Part shown: piece by piece, positions 24,442 through 33,612 of the stretch
Numbering within the stretch: position 1 is the stretch's first letter
Layout of the letters: each line of letters opens with the position of its first letter
Assembly (NCBI GenBank): GCA_021296255.1
Contig: JAGWAU010000005.1
Coordinates: 245,981 to 287,063, forward strand
DNA from: Alphaproteobacteria bacterium
GTDB taxonomy: Bacteria; Pseudomonadota; Alphaproteobacteria; UBA2966
Reading direction: 5' to 3'
Length of the DNA: 41,083 nt
Notes under the pieces: generated by a model
The model's input: the letters and a program-made list of their open reading frames with translations, nothing else
Told to the model about the DNA's origin: nothing
The model's database searches: none
Translations under genes and position numbers: made by a program

Positions 24442-26565
24442 ATGATCGACTATCAGGTCGGCGGCGACGGCGTCGCGACCATCGCCCTCGATATGGCCGA
24501 TCGGCCGATGAACGTTCTGAACGACGAATCGACGGAGGCCATAGGCGAAGCGGTCCGGCGGGCGATTTCCGACGAAGCCGTCAGCGGCGCGATCGTGACG
24601 TCGCGGAAGAACGACTTCATGGCCGGCGCCGACCTGACCGTGCTTTTGGGGGAGCGCGACCCTCGGGTGCACATGGGTCGGTGCCGTCAGCTCCAGCAGA
24701 TATGGCGCGACATCGAGACGGGCGGCAAACCGTTCGTTGCCGCCATCAACGGTACGGCGCTCGGTGGTGGATTCGAGCTCTGCCTCGCGTGTCATTACCG
24801 CGTCGCGGCGAACAACTCGCGTTCGCAGATCGGCCTGCCGGAGGTCTCGATCGGGTTGTTGCCGGGCTCTGGTGGGACACAGCGCCTGCCGCGGATGATA
24901 GGGATCGCGAAGGCGTTGCCCCTGTTGCTGGAAGGGACGCGCCACAGCCCGGCGGAAGCGCTGGAGGCGGGGCTCGTCGACGCGGTGGTCTCGTCCGACG
25001 GGTTGTTGGATGCCGCCAGGAAGTGGCTGCAGGAGGACGGCAACGCCGTCAAGCCGTGGGACGAGCGCGGATTCGCGATGCCGGGCCCTCGGGTGCAGAG
25101 TCCGGAGGGCTACATGCTGCTGGTACCGGCCATCGCCAGGATGCGCGAAAAGACGCGGGGCAACTACCCGGCGCCCCTCGCCATCATGTCGTGCGTCTAC
25201 GAAGGGTGTCAGGTCGAGATTGACACGGGGTTGAAGATCGAAGCGCGCCAGTTTGCGCATCTTGCCGCGGGGGATGCGGCGCAGAACATGATCCGGTCGT
25301 TGTTCTTCAGCATGGGAGACGCCAACCGGCTTAAACGCCGGCCCATGGACATCGAGCGTCGAACCTTCACGAAGATCGGCGTACTGGGCGCCGGCATGAT
25401 GGGATCGGGGATCGCCTGCGCGGCGGCCGAGGCGGGCCTCGAGGTGGTGCTGGTGGATACCACGCCGGACCTGGCGGACGAGGGAAAAGCCTACAGCGGG
25501 AGCGTTTTCGACAGGAACGTCACCCGTGGCCGAATGACGCGAGCCGAGCGGGACCGGGCACTCCGGCGGATCTCGCCGACGAGCGATTTCGCCGTGCTCG
25601 CGGGCTGTGAACTCGTCATCGAAGCCGTGTTCGAAGATCAGGCCGTGAAGGCCGACGTCATCGCCGAGACCGAGGCCGCCGTCGGCGAGGACGGTTTCTT
25701 CGCATCGAACACGTCGACGCTTCCCATCACCGGACTCGCGGAGGCGAGCGTTCGTCCGGAACGGTTCGTCGGCATGCATTTCTTTTCTCCCGCCGAGCGC
25801 ATGAAACTCGTCGAGGTGATCCGGGCGGAGAAGACATCCGACGATACGGTCGCTGCCGCGATGGACTTGTCCAGGCAACTCCGCAAGACCCCGATCCTCG
25901 TGAACGATTCACGCGGCTTCTTCACGAGCCGGGTCATCAACACCTACCTCAACGAGGGACGTACGCTTCTCGCGGAGGGCGTGAGTCCGGCGCTCGTTGA
26001 AAATGCGGCAAAACTGGCGGGGCTGCCGATCGGTCCCCTGGCGCTCTCGGACGAGGTCTCGCTGGAGTTGGAGCACCGCATTCTCAATCAGACGAAGGCG
26101 GCACTGGGCGATGATTTCGTCGAGCGGAGCGGCGACGCCGTCATCGAGACCTTCGTTGAACGGTTGAGACGTCCGGGGAGGAAGGCGGGAAAGGGCTTCT
26201 ACGACTACCCCGAGGACGGCCGCAAGAGCCTGTGGCCGGGATTGAGCGATATCTACCCGCGGGCCGCATTCCAGACCGATACCGAGGCGGTGAAGAAACG
26301 CTTGCTCTTCGTGCAGGGGCTGGAAGCCGCGCGCTGCCTTGAGGAAGGTGTCGTGTCGGGGCCGGAGGACGCCGACGTCGCATCGATTCTCGGATGGGGG
26401 TTCCCGTCGTATCTGGGCGGCGTTCTGTCCATGGTTCATTCGGTGGGTGTCGAGACGTTCGTGTCCGACTGCGAGGCGCTGGCCGCAATCCACGGCCCGA
26501 GGTTCGGTCCGCCCGATTACCTGCGGACCCTGATCTCCGAGGGACGTCACCTCTATGCGGCGTGA
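24442..26565 (+). CDS. Enoyl-CoA hydratase/3-hydroxyacyl-CoA dehydrogenase fusion, FadB/FadJ type
   Basis: This is a 707-residue multifunctional enzyme with the hydratase first. The crotonase domain (1-190) has the oxyanion region DFMAGADL (58-65), Glu112 in [13 protein letters not shown] and Glu134 in [15 protein letters not shown]. The NAD-binding Rossmann motif GAGMMGSG starts near residue 314, then [25 protein letters not shown] and the two C-terminal 3HCDH domains to about 700. ATG 24442 follows GGAAGGACACC. It works with the upstream thiolase. Domain order is opposite to the FadN-type fusion in the same string. It converges with tetR, leaving 30 bp between stops and no clear terminator. 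Confidence 0.92.
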   Translation: MIDYQVGGDGVATIALDMADRPMNVLNDESTEAIGEAVRRAISDEAVSGAIVTSRKNDFMAGADLTVLLGERDPRVHMGRCRQLQQIWRDIETGGKPFVAAINGTALGGGFELCLACHYRVAANNSRSQIGLPEVSIGLLPGSGGTQRLPRMIGIAKALPLLLEGTRHSPAEALEAGLVDAVVSSDGLLDAARKWLQEDGNAVKPWDERGFAMPGPRVQSPEGYMLLVPAIARMREKTRGNYPAPLAIMSCVYEGCQVEIDTGLKIEARQFAHLAAGDAAQNMIRSLFFSMGDANRLKRRPMDIERRTFTKIGVLGAGMMGSGIACAAAEAGLEVVLVDTTPDLADEGKAYSGSVFDRNVTRGRMTRAERDRALRRISPTSDFAVLAGCELVIEAVFEDQAVKADVIAETEAAVGEDGFFASNTSTLPITGLAEASVRPERFVGMHFFSPAERMKLVEVIRAEKTSDDTVAAAMDLSRQLRKTPILVNDSRGFFTSRVINTYLNEGRTLLAEGVSPALVENAAKLAGLPIGPLALSDEVSLELEHRILNQTKAALGDDFVERSGDAVIETFVERLRRPGRKAGKGFYDYPEDGRKSLWPGLSDIYPRAAFQTDTEAVKKRLLFVQGLEAARCLEEGVVSGPEDADVASILGWGFPSYLGGVLSMVHSVGVETFVSDCEALAAIHGPRFGPPDYLRTLISEGRHLYAA

Positions 26566-26595
26566 GCGGCAGCGTACCGAACCGGCATCAGTGAG

Positions 26596-27285
26596 CTATT
26601 TCATGGCTCCGATGTCGCCGGTCGCGGCGCCCCCCGCCTTCGATGACGTCGATGGCGGTTCCCGGGAAAGCAACGTGGCGAAACCGCCGGCGGTCAGGGA
26701 AACGCCATCCATCTCCAGGGCGGAAAGGCGCCCTGAGTTTTCCAACAGCAAGATGCCCAACGCCAGGCCCGCCGCCTGAGTTGTCGCCTCGCCGGCGGGC
26801 CGTGCCTTCCACCGGCCCGCGGCCCCCAGCGCTTCGGCAATGGGTGAAAGGGCGGCGATCAGTCTGCCGTTCAAAGTGCGGGCCATGCCGGGCGACAGGT
26901 GGTTGATCCGCCGGGACTGAAGAACCGTGAGAAGGAGGTCGAATTCTCCCGTCTCCCGCCGGTAGTGGGCACTGAGCAAGGAAGCCAGTTCGACCGGATC
27001 CGCAGGACCTCGTCCACGTTTCTTCATGGCGTGCCGGATGGTCCGCGAGACCCGGCCGAGCGACCGGCACAAGAGACCCGCGAGAACGTCGTCCTTGTTC
27101 GGGTAGTAGGCGTAAAGAGCGCCTGGCGTATAGCCCGCTTCCTTGGCGATGGCCCGCATAGTCGCACCTTCGATGCCGTCGCGGTCCAAGGTGCGCTGAG
27201 CGGCGTCGAGGATTACGGACTTCTTGAACGCCCGAACGGATTGTCGGCGGGCAGCGCCTGGAGAGTCGGTCCGGGTTTCTGACAT
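26596..27285 (-). CDS. TetR/AcrR-family transcriptional regulator
   Basis: This is a 229-residue repressor-type protein. The N-terminal DNA-binding domain is clear: SVILDAAQRTLDRDGIEGATM followed by the HTH IAKEAGYTPGALYAYYPNKDDVLAGLL (about 45-71). The C-terminal ligand domain is less conserved, and the effector is unknown; acyl-CoA binding would suit the neighbouring beta-oxidation genes but is inference. ATG 27285 was chosen over a GTG at 27294; neither has a strong ribosome-binding site. It converges on the catabolic string and has several dyads upstream (27439-27474 and 27642-27654) that could be its own operators. Confidence 0.88.
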   Translation of the reverse strand: MSETRTDSPGAARRQSVRAFKKSVILDAAQRTLDRDGIEGATMRAIAKEAGYTPGALYAYYPNKDDVLAGLLCRSLGRVSRTIRHAMKKRGRGPADPVELASLLSAHYRRETGEFDLLLTVLQSRRINHLSPGMARTLNGRLIAALSPIAEALGAAGRWKARPAGEATTQAAGLALGILLLENSGRLSALEMDGVSLTAGGFATLLSREPPSTSSKAGGAATGDIGAMK

Positions 27286-27717
27286 CGGGGTCACCGTTGG
27301 TGTGGCGGCCGAGCGGCGGATGGGTTCACCGGGTCGACGTCATGATCGGGAAAATTTCTGATCAACGTTCAAAATACTGCCCACAACTACATCAACATGG
27401 TTCTCTCGCCGACCCGACATCGAAATCCACACGGCGAAACACACTATATTGTGTATTATGGGAGTATCATACTCAAAATACAGACGACTCATTTTTTCGT
27501 GAGCTTGAGGGCCGCGCAAGGCCGGCTTCGAACTCGGCAGCGCGCCGAGCGAAGACGTCATGTTTATAAGGATGGCGGACCGGCGGTCTCGGTCGAGGCT
27601 ATTACATGACACTTGGAATGATGAACGATCTTCCGTTTCTATGAACGATGTTCAATATCGAAATGACATTCGATTTTTTGCTGGGACTCCTTCGAGCACA
27701 TTCCGAAAAGTCCGGAT
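27286..27717. promoter_or_regulatory. tetR upstream region with three perfect dyads
   Basis: These 432 bases carry no gene and are noticeably AT-rich for this DNA. Perfect inverted repeats are ACACA-CTATAT-TGTGT (27439-27454), GAGTAT-C-ATACTC (27462-27474) and TGAAC-GAT-GTTCA (27642-27654). The last has an imperfect copy exactly 20 bp to the left (ATGAACGAT at 27621-27629 and 27641-27649). The first two lie 155-190 bp upstream of tetR. They are candidate operators, possibly for autoregulation. Confidence 0.55.
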
Positions 27718-28131
27718 TCATCCGGCATTGCCGAGCAGTTTCCAGACTCCGGAGCCGGTGACGACCGTCGCCCCGTCGGCCGTAATCGAGCCCCGTGCGA
27801 AGACCACGCTTCGCGTTGCGCGGGTCACCTCACCCCAGCCTTCCATCCGCTGGCCTGGATAGGCCGGCCCGACGAAATCGCAGGAGAGGCTCATCGTCGC
27901 CTTCCTGACATCGCCGATCACGTGGACGATCGTGTGGGCCAGCAGGTTGTCCATGAACGTCACGAGCATGCCCCCATGAACGACGCCTCGCGGATTTCGA
28001 TGCTTTTCCCCGGCGTTGAACAGAAACCGTACCCCGTGTTCTTCCGTCTTCTGGAAGAATGGTCCCACCAGTGTGGCGAAGGCGTTGTCTCCAGGCTCCG
28101 GTTCGTACCCGTCGGGTATATCCACGCTCAT
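27718..28131 (-). CDS. PaaI-family hotdog-fold acyl-CoA thioesterase
   Basis: This is a 137-residue hotdog-fold protein, the usual length for PaaI-type thioesterases that hydrolyse aromatic or other acyl-CoAs. The signature HGG-x7-D is present: His52-Gly-Gly in RGVVHGGMLVTFMDN with Asp61. The later strands (CDFVGPAYPGQRMEGWGEVTRATRSVVFARG) match the family. ATG 28131 overlaps the stop of the upstream EamA gene (ATGA), so it is the last gene of a coupled leftward trio with the transporter and a haloalkane dehalogenase. The substrate is unknown. Confidence 0.88.
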   Translation of the reverse strand: MSVDIPDGYEPEPGDNAFATLVGPFFQKTEEHGVRFLFNAGEKHRNPRGVVHGGMLVTFMDNLLAHTIVHVIGDVRKATMSLSCDFVGPAYPGQRMEGWGEVTRATRSVVFARGSITADGATVVTGSGVWKLLGNAG

Positions 28132-29108
28132 CGATTGCCGTCCGCTCGGGTCTTTGCCGTCGCCGCGTCCCGTGATCGTTGTGCCAGGCTTTCTCTATGC
28201 ATGAGATAGAGACCGCTGGCGATGATGATGCCGCACCCCACCCAGGTCCAGAAGTCGGGGAATTCGTTGAAGACGACGACGCTCAGAGTGACCGACCCGA
28301 CGAGTTGCGTGTAGTTGTATGGCGAGATCACGGAAGCCGGACCGTTTTCATAGGCTTTGACGAGGCAGAAATGGCCGAGTCCGCCGAAGAACCCGGGAGC
28401 GAAGAACGCGAGAAGATCCACCCGGTCGCGCGGCGGCTCGAAGTCGAAAGGCACGACGATGCTGGTTACGACAAACCCGAGCAGCGCCGTATAGATGATG
28501 CTGGTCTCCGACGAATCGTACGGCGCGACCTTCCGCGTCAGAACCTGATAGAGCCCGTAACAGAATGCCGTCCCGAACACCAGCAACGCCGCCGGGTGTA
28601 TGACATCGGAGCCCGGCCGGACAATGACGAGAGCGCCGACGAACCCCGTCAATACGGCGAGCCACCGACGCGGTCCCACACGCTCGCCCAGAAGCGGGAT
28701 CGCGAGGAGGGCCACCATCAGAGGCGACGTGAAGTTGACGGATGCGGCCGTCGGCAACGCCACGTACCGCAGCGCGATGTAGTAACTGACCGTGGCGCCG
28801 ATCATGAGAACGGAGCGCGAGAGTTGGAGGCCGGGCCGGTTCGACCGCACTGCTCCCAGGGCACGGCGGGGCGCCAAGAGTATGAAGACATAAATGATGT
28901 GACCCGTGTACCGCAGCCACAGGATCTGCGTGGTCGAATAGTCGTCCGACAGGAATTTCACGGACGCGTTGAGGCAGGAGAACAGCGTGACCGCGAGCAG
29001 CATGAACACGATGCCGCGCAGCACGCGGTCGCCGCCCGGGTCCGGCGCTGAGTGGTTGGAGGTACCTTGACTCACGAGAGACGTTGTTTGGCTCGATGCG
29101 GACGTCAC
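28128..29108 (-). CDS. EamA/DMT-family transporter
   Basis: This is a 326-residue inner-membrane protein with about ten helices and two EamA repeats. The first helix is RGIVFMLLAVTLFSCLNASVKFL. The motif SVNFTSPLMVALLAIPLLGERVGPRRW closes the first repeat, and the second repeat ends near GSVTLSVVVFNEFPDFWTW. Members export metabolites or amino acids. GTG 29108 was chosen because it overlaps the dehalogenase stop as GTGA; a GTG at 29075 would also keep all helices. It is translationally coupled on both sides, implying a shared role with the dehalogenase and thioesterase. Confidence 0.85.
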   Translation of the reverse strand: MTSASSQTTSLVSQGTSNHSAPDPGGDRVLRGIVFMLLAVTLFSCLNASVKFLSDDYSTTQILWLRYTGHIIYVFILLAPRRALGAVRSNRPGLQLSRSVLMIGATVSYYIALRYVALPTAASVNFTSPLMVALLAIPLLGERVGPRRWLAVLTGFVGALVIVRPGSDVIHPAALLVFGTAFCYGLYQVLTRKVAPYDSSETSIIYTALLGFVVTSIVVPFDFEPPRDRVDLLAFFAPGFFGGLGHFCLVKAYENGPASVISPYNYTQLVGSVTLSVVVFNEFPDFWTWVGCGIIIASGLYLMHRESLAQRSRDAATAKTRADGNR

Positions 29109-30007
29109 CCGCGCGCGAATTGCGCCAATGCCTCGCGGGCCACGACATCCCCCCACTCCTGCAGGAAGTGGCCGCCGTCACTCATCTCGTAGGGCGGAGG
29201 GCAGTTCCGGATGTGGCGGTGCAGTCCGAGCATGACCGGGCCTCCCAGGACCGGATCCGACATTCCGATGGCCATGAACGACTGGCCCCGCCATTCCTCT
29301 TGCCACCAGCCGCGGGCGCGGCGCGAGACGGCGGCGCCCTCGGCATCAGGTCTGTCGGGGACCAGCTCCGGAAACCGTCGAACCCCCGCCATGTATCGCG
29401 AGTCGGGGAAAGGCGCCTCATAGGCGGCCGCTTCGTCATCGGTCAGGTGCGGACAGGCACGCTTGAGCAGGCGGCCGACCGCCAGGTCCGGGTTGTCCCG
29501 AACCCACTGCCGCCAACCGAGGAATCCCTCGCTCAGGGGGCCGTCACCGGTTCCCAGCATCGTGTTCATTACGATGAGGCGGTCGAATCGATCCGGAAGT
29601 TCCATGGGCAGCGTCAATCCCAGCAACCCGCCCCAGTCCTGGCAGACGAGCGTAAGGCCCCGCAGATCCAGATATTCGATGAACGCGATCAGAAACTGGC
29701 GGTGGAATTCGAACGTGTAGACACCTTCATCGGCCGGCTTGTCCGAGCGCCCGAACCCGAAGTAGTCCGGCGCGATCACCCTCCCTCCCGATGTGAGAAA
29801 CTCGGGGATCATCCGGCGGTAAAGATAGGCCCAGGTCGGTTCGCCGTGCAGGCACAGAAAAACGTGTCGCGCGTCTGACGGACCCTCGTCGACATAGTGG
29901 GCGCGAAGGCCTTCGTATCCCGGGAGTCTGTCGACGTAGTTGGGCGCGTAAGGATAGCCCGCCAGGTGCGCGAATCTCTCTTCCGGCGTGCGGTGCGCTG
30001 TTTCCAT
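29105..30007 (-). CDS. Haloalkane dehalogenase, subfamily I (DhlA-like)
   Basis: This is a 300-residue alpha/beta hydrolase that would hydrolyse carbon-halogen bonds. Every key residue of Xanthobacter DhlA can be matched: nucleophile Asp124 and halide-binding Trp125 in VCQDWGGLLG, oxyanion region HGEPTWAYLYRRM (54-66), cap-domain Trp165 in FLGWRQWV (DhlA Trp175 position), acid Asp251 in GMSDPVLG and His280 in DGGHFLQEWG. The cap segment YEAPFPDSRYMAGVRRFPELV is also DhlA-like. ATG 30007 follows AAGGAGCCCG. It heads a leftward overlapping operon. Natural substrates of such chromosomal homologues are often unknown. Confidence 0.9.
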   Translation of the reverse strand: METAHRTPEERFAHLAGYPYAPNYVDRLPGYEGLRAHYVDEGPSDARHVFLCLHGEPTWAYLYRRMIPEFLTSGGRVIAPDYFGFGRSDKPADEGVYTFEFHRQFLIAFIEYLDLRGLTLVCQDWGGLLGLTLPMELPDRFDRLIVMNTMLGTGDGPLSEGFLGWRQWVRDNPDLAVGRLLKRACPHLTDDEAAAYEAPFPDSRYMAGVRRFPELVPDRPDAEGAAVSRRARGWWQEEWRGQSFMAIGMSDPVLGGPVMLGLHRHIRNCPPPYEMSDGGHFLQEWGDVVAREALAQFARG

Positions 30008-30174
30008 CGGGCTCCTTCCGTATAGCGCCCGCTCACCATTGTCGAGTGCCGCGCGCGGAAATCGAGTGGCTCGCCTGTCTCGCCCGCTTCTCCGGCGCGA
30101 ACGCCCGGGAATTCAGGTCTCGCCGCGGCGTCTTTCAGATGGCCAAGCCGGCAGAACGGGTCTAAGCTGAAATC

Positions 30175-30240
30175 GGCCCGACGGATCCTCACTCTGCTGG
30201 CGTCAGCAACTTTGCGTGAGGAACCGTCGGGCCTTTCTTT
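30175..30240 (+). terminator. Long hairpin followed by U-rich tract (terminator or attenuator)
   Basis: The left arm is 30175-30192 (GGCCCGACGGATCCTCAC) and the right arm 30216-30233, complementary over 18 positions with a single A/A mismatch. The 23-base loop contains a second small stem, GCTG-GCGT-CAGC. The right arm is followed by TTTCTTTCT on the plus strand, as for a Rho-independent terminator. No rightward gene lies upstream, so it would end a short transcript or act as a leader element of the 63-codon gene that starts 19 bases later. Confidence 0.7.
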
Positions 30241-30258
30241 CTGGAAAGGAATACTTCC

Positions 30259-30450
30259 ATGTCGGTGCCGAACGAAGAGGCGGACACCAATATCCGAGGT
30301 GTGTCTGAAGGCGAGAGTTCAGGAAAACACAGCATCATGACGTCCTTGAAGTCGTCCGTGATATGGCTCGTGGTCATCCTGGGCATACTCGCCGTGATCA
30401 GCTGGGCAGCAACGGAATTCGGCTTCATGCCGCAAGTTCCAGCCAAGTGA
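30259..30450 (+). CDS. Small single-pass membrane protein, unknown
   Basis: This is a 63-residue protein with a polar N-terminus (MSVPNEEADTNIRGVSEGES) and one hydrophobic helix at about 33-52 (VIWLVVILGILAVISWAATE). A short tail follows, so it is probably inserted in the inner membrane. ATG 30259 has AAAGGAA about 9 bases upstream; the immediately preceding GGAA-TAC-TTCC can fold into a small stem covering that site. It is flanked by a strong hairpin upstream and a terminator downstream, so it is likely its own transcription unit. I do not recognise the family. Size and topology suit a small regulator or an accessory subunit of a membrane complex. Confidence 0.65.
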   Translation: MSVPNEEADTNIRGVSEGESSGKHSIMTSLKSSVIWLVVILGILAVISWAATEFGFMPQVPAK

Positions 30451-30541
30451 TCTGAATCGACAATTGCGTGAACCGAATTCCCGGGGACGGAAATACATCG
30501 GTTCGATGGCGCTTTTCCTTTAGCGAATTGGTTGGAGACGT

Positions 30542-30571
30542 AAGCCCCGCGTGTCGCCGAGGGGCTTTTTT
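30542..30571 (+). terminator. Rho-independent terminator
   Basis: AAGCCCC (30542-30548) pairs with GGGGCTT (30561-30567) around a 12-base loop and is followed by a run of T to 30571. It lies 92 bases after the 63-codon gene and 43 bases before the 3' end of the leftward Rieske gene, ending rightward transcription. Confidence 0.85.
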
Positions 30572-30613
30572 CGATGTGCCGCGCATGATCGACGGCGGAG
30601 CGAGGGGTGCGGG

Positions 30614-32007
30614 CTACTCCCTGAAAATCTGGCGCTGGAGTTCCTCGGGCCGTGGAATGACCACGGCCTGCTGTTCGTCGTGAGGCAGATCCTCGGCAGC
30701 CATGACGATCTCGGTTACCCGGCGGCCCATGTCACGCATGGCCTCGTTGTCGTCGACACCATGGCGAAGCGGCATCTTGAAGATGCAGTCGTGAGCCAGT
30801 GATCCGACCTTCCGTTCCGGAGGGCCGTAAACGCCATCCGGTGTCGCCGAGGGCGTCTCGCCGCGGATGCCCCGGCGCAAGAGGCGCCGCCACATCATGA
30901 CCCCGGTATCGGTCCAGCCGGGATGCTCCAGGGCGTGGATAGCAATGGGCCGCTGACCGGTTTGGGCGTCCCAGTCGCCGGGAGCGCGCTGCCGTTCCTC
31001 GTAGGTGCGCCCGCCGTGGTGCTGGTGGGCACCGATGTCGATACTGTCGCGGCCGCAAGCCTTGGGGTCTCCCTTGCCGTCGTCGACGCCGGGTCGGAAA
31101 TGACGCCAGCCGAAGGTCCAGCGCTATGGGTGTCGTCGACGGGCACCAGCCAACGGTTCCATGTGTTGCGCTGGAAGTATTTCTGCTTGTCGCCTTCCTC
31201 GAAGGCGGTGCCGACCTCGCAATAGTTGGGCAGGATCACGTGGTTGATGCGGTTCCACACGTGTTGGTCGTCCATGCGCCGGGTGGCGACGTAGATGATG
31301 CCGTTGCCACCGCCAGTCTCGTACCACTCGACCACCGGCATCTTGCCCCAAGCGGGCGTGAGCTGATCGCCCGTCATGCGGCTGTGCAGGAACACCGCGT
31401 GCATCGGGTCCATGAAATTGTCGTGGCATTGCAGCCAGTTGCAGGGATGCCAGGTGGAGTAAGGGATTATCCCTTCCTCGGGCGTGCCGTAATCCTCGAA
31501 CCCCGAGAAGTCGGGCTTCTCCTCGGGCGGCCCCATGTAGGCAAAGACCAGACCCCAATGCTCATGGGCCGGGTAGGCGCCCTGCTTGAGGCTTGGATGG
31601 ATGCGGGAACCGCTGGGCTCCCCGGGCGTATCGAGGATGGTGCCGTCGACGTCGAACTGCCAGCCGTGGTAACAGCAGCGGATCCCGTGCTTTGAGATCA
31701 ATCCGTATTCGAGCGAAGCGCCGCGGTGGGTGCAGTGGCGGCGCAGGACGCCGACCCTGCCGGACTTGTCGCGGAAGGCAACGAGGTCCTCGCCCATGAT
31801 GCGGATGGCCAGCGGGTATTGGCCGAGCTCCTCGGAGAGGCAGACCGGCTGCCAGAAATGCCGCATGTACTCGCCGCAGGGCGTATCAGGTCCGACATGG
31901 GTAATCTCGGCATCTTCGGAGGGCAGTTTGCCGAGGCAATAACCGGAGTAGGGCGCTTTGATGTCGTACGACCTCGGGCATACTTCGGAAATATCATGAA
32001 CGGTCAT
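30614..32007 (-). pseudogene. Rieske non-haem iron oxygenase alpha subunit, frameshifted
   Basis: This would be an aromatic-ring-hydroxylating or O-demethylating oxygenase resembling phthalate 4,5-dioxygenase, about 464 residues. The Rieske centre is intact: Cys92-x-His94 in RRHCTHRGASLEYG and Cys111-x2-His114 in RCCYHGWQFD. The mononuclear iron site has Asp200-x2-His203-x4-His208 in NFMDPMHAVFLHS. After VPVDDTHS (codons to about 31123) the homology moves to another frame, which continues from TGG at 31120 (WTFGWRHFRPGVDDGKG) and ends at 30614 (PRPEELQRQIFRE). The shift lies within about 31121-31129. It may be a real mutation or a one-base sequence error. ATG 32007 follows AGAAGGGCGG. No reductase or ferredoxin gene is adjacent. 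Confidence 0.8.
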
Positions 32008-32458
32008 GATCCGCCCTTCTGGGTTGTTGGTGCCGGGTTTCGTGCCCCTCCCGGTACCGGAGAGAATCCTTGCAAACGCGAATGCACGGTGTCATTGGGG
32101 CACTCATCGACGCGCTCCACCGAGGCCCGCGGAAGGTCGAGCGCCGCGTTGTCGGCCGCGCCTCCCTCGGAAGCCCTCTCGACGGTCGTGAGCCTGACGC
32201 GCCTCTGGCAACTATCTCATTGATATTTTTGATGAAACCGGGACGACTTGCGACCGTCTTTCGGCGAGCGAGTCACTATACAATCGGGAAGCCAATTGGC
32301 TACGGTAGCCGGGTCGATAGAGCCTGGCGCCGGCCAGCGAGTTTCACGCAAGTCACGGCCGGCGGGATCGTCGATACCGTGGGGAGCGCGATCGAAGGAT
32401 CGGGTCGGGTTCGTCGCGGCAGGGAATTTCGGGCTGCGCCGGGGACCGGAGGGACGAA
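32008..32458. promoter_or_regulatory. Divergent promoter region, Rieske gene and ald
   Basis: These 451 bases hold no supportable gene. An AT-rich patch at 32215-32240 (CTCATTGATATTTTTGATGAAA) sits about 220 bp upstream of ald; it resembles the AT-rich half-dyads bound by Lrp-type proteins, and an Lrp gene lies 3 kb away. TATACAAT at 32277-32284 is a -10-like element without a well-spaced -35. Confidence 0.35.
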
Positions 32459-33577
32459 GTGCGAATCGGTATTCCAAAAGAGACCAAGACGCATGAATAC
32501 CGGGTCGGGATGACCCCAGCCTCCGCGCGGGAACTGGTGCTCCATGGGCACGAGGTCGTCGTCCAGAAGGGTTGCGGAAAGGAGATCGGCCTCGAGGACG
32601 GCGCTTACGAGTCCGCCGGCGCCACTGTCCTGGACAGCGCGGAGGAGGTATTCGCTCGTGCCGACATCGTCGTAAAGGTCAAGGAACCACTGGCGCCTGA
32701 AGTGTCCATGTTGCAGGAGAACCAGGTGCTGTTCACCTATCTCCATCTGGCTCCCGACCCTGAATTGACACGCCGTCTCAAGGACACGGGTTGCATCGCC
32801 GTCGCCTATGAGACCGTCACCGATGATCGTGGCGGCTTGCCGCTGCTCGCTCCGATGAGCGAGGTCGCCGGGCGCATGGCCATTCAGGCAGGTGCCCACT
32901 GTCTCGAGCTGGAGCAAGGCGGGCGGGGCACCCTTCTGAGTGGCGTTCCGGGTGTCCCCGTGGGCCGGGTCGTCGTGCTGGGCGGGGGCATCGTCGGAAC
33001 CAATGCGGCCCGCATGGCCATGGGGTTGGAGGCCGGTGTAACGGTGATCGATATCTCGCTCTCCCGGCTGTACGACCTCGACCTTCAATTCGGGCCGACC
33101 CTCAACACCATCTACTCCACCCGTGACGCGATCGAAGAACACGTGACCGCGGCCGACCTCGTCGTCGGCGCGGTCCTGGTTCCCGGTGCCGCCACGCCAA
33201 GACTGGTAACGGAAGACATGGTTCGGAAGATGAAACGCGGCTCCGTAGTCGTCGATGTGGCGATCGATCAGGGGGGCTGCATGGAGACGAGCCGTCCGAC
33301 CACGCACGCGGATCCCACCTATGTTGAACACGAGGTGGTGCACTACTGTGTGACCAACATGCCCGGCGCCGTGGCCCGGACCTCCACGTTCGCCCTCAAC
33401 AACGCCACGTTGCCCTTCGTCGTGTCTTTGGCGGACAAGGGTGTGAAGGCCGCGATGAAAGATGACGCCCACCTCCGCAATGGACTCAACATCTTCCGGG
33501 GACAGGTAACGTACGAGGCCGTGGCGCGTGATACCGGTGAGCAATATGTTCCGCCGCTCGACGCGTTGGCGGCCTGA
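32459..33577 (+). CDS. ald: Alanine dehydrogenase
   Basis: This is a 372-residue NAD-dependent enzyme that interconverts L-alanine and pyruvate plus ammonia. The sequence keeps the family's catalytic positions by number: Arg15 in HEYRVG, Lys75 in VVKVKEP, His96 in YLHLAPDPE and Asp270 in DVAIDQGG. The NAD-binding loop is [17 protein letters not shown] (about 170-186). Length equals the family norm (about 370). The start is GTG 32459, with GGAGGG about 6 bases upstream. It is followed after 35 bases by mmsA and faces an Lrp regulator, a common arrangement for alanine-responsive control. Confidence 0.95.
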   Translation: MRIGIPKETKTHEYRVGMTPASARELVLHGHEVVVQKGCGKEIGLEDGAYESAGATVLDSAEEVFARADIVVKVKEPLAPEVSMLQENQVLFTYLHLAPDPELTRRLKDTGCIAVAYETVTDDRGGLPLLAPMSEVAGRMAIQAGAHCLELEQGGRGTLLSGVPGVPVGRVVVLGGGIVGTNAARMAMGLEAGVTVIDISLSRLYDLDLQFGPTLNTIYSTRDAIEEHVTAADLVVGAVLVPGAATPRLVTEDMVRKMKRGSVVVDVAIDQGGCMETSRPTTHADPTYVEHEVVHYCVTNMPGAVARTSTFALNNATLPFVVSLADKGVKAAMKDDAHLRNGLNIFRGQVTYEAVARDTGEQYVPPLDALAA

Positions 33578-33612
33578 CGATTCGGAACAGACTTCAGGGA
33601 GGAAGCCGAGAC

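Noticed and set aside
24208..25878. Minus-strand open frame of 556 codons opposite thiolase and FadB-type genes
   Set aside because: It crosses two well-supported plus-strand genes and has no protein-like features.
30895..31122. C-terminal tail of the Rieske gene in its first frame
   Set aside because: After the frameshift this frame is Ser/Thr/Pro/Ala-rich and not similar to oxygenases, whereas the alternative frame continues the family sequence.
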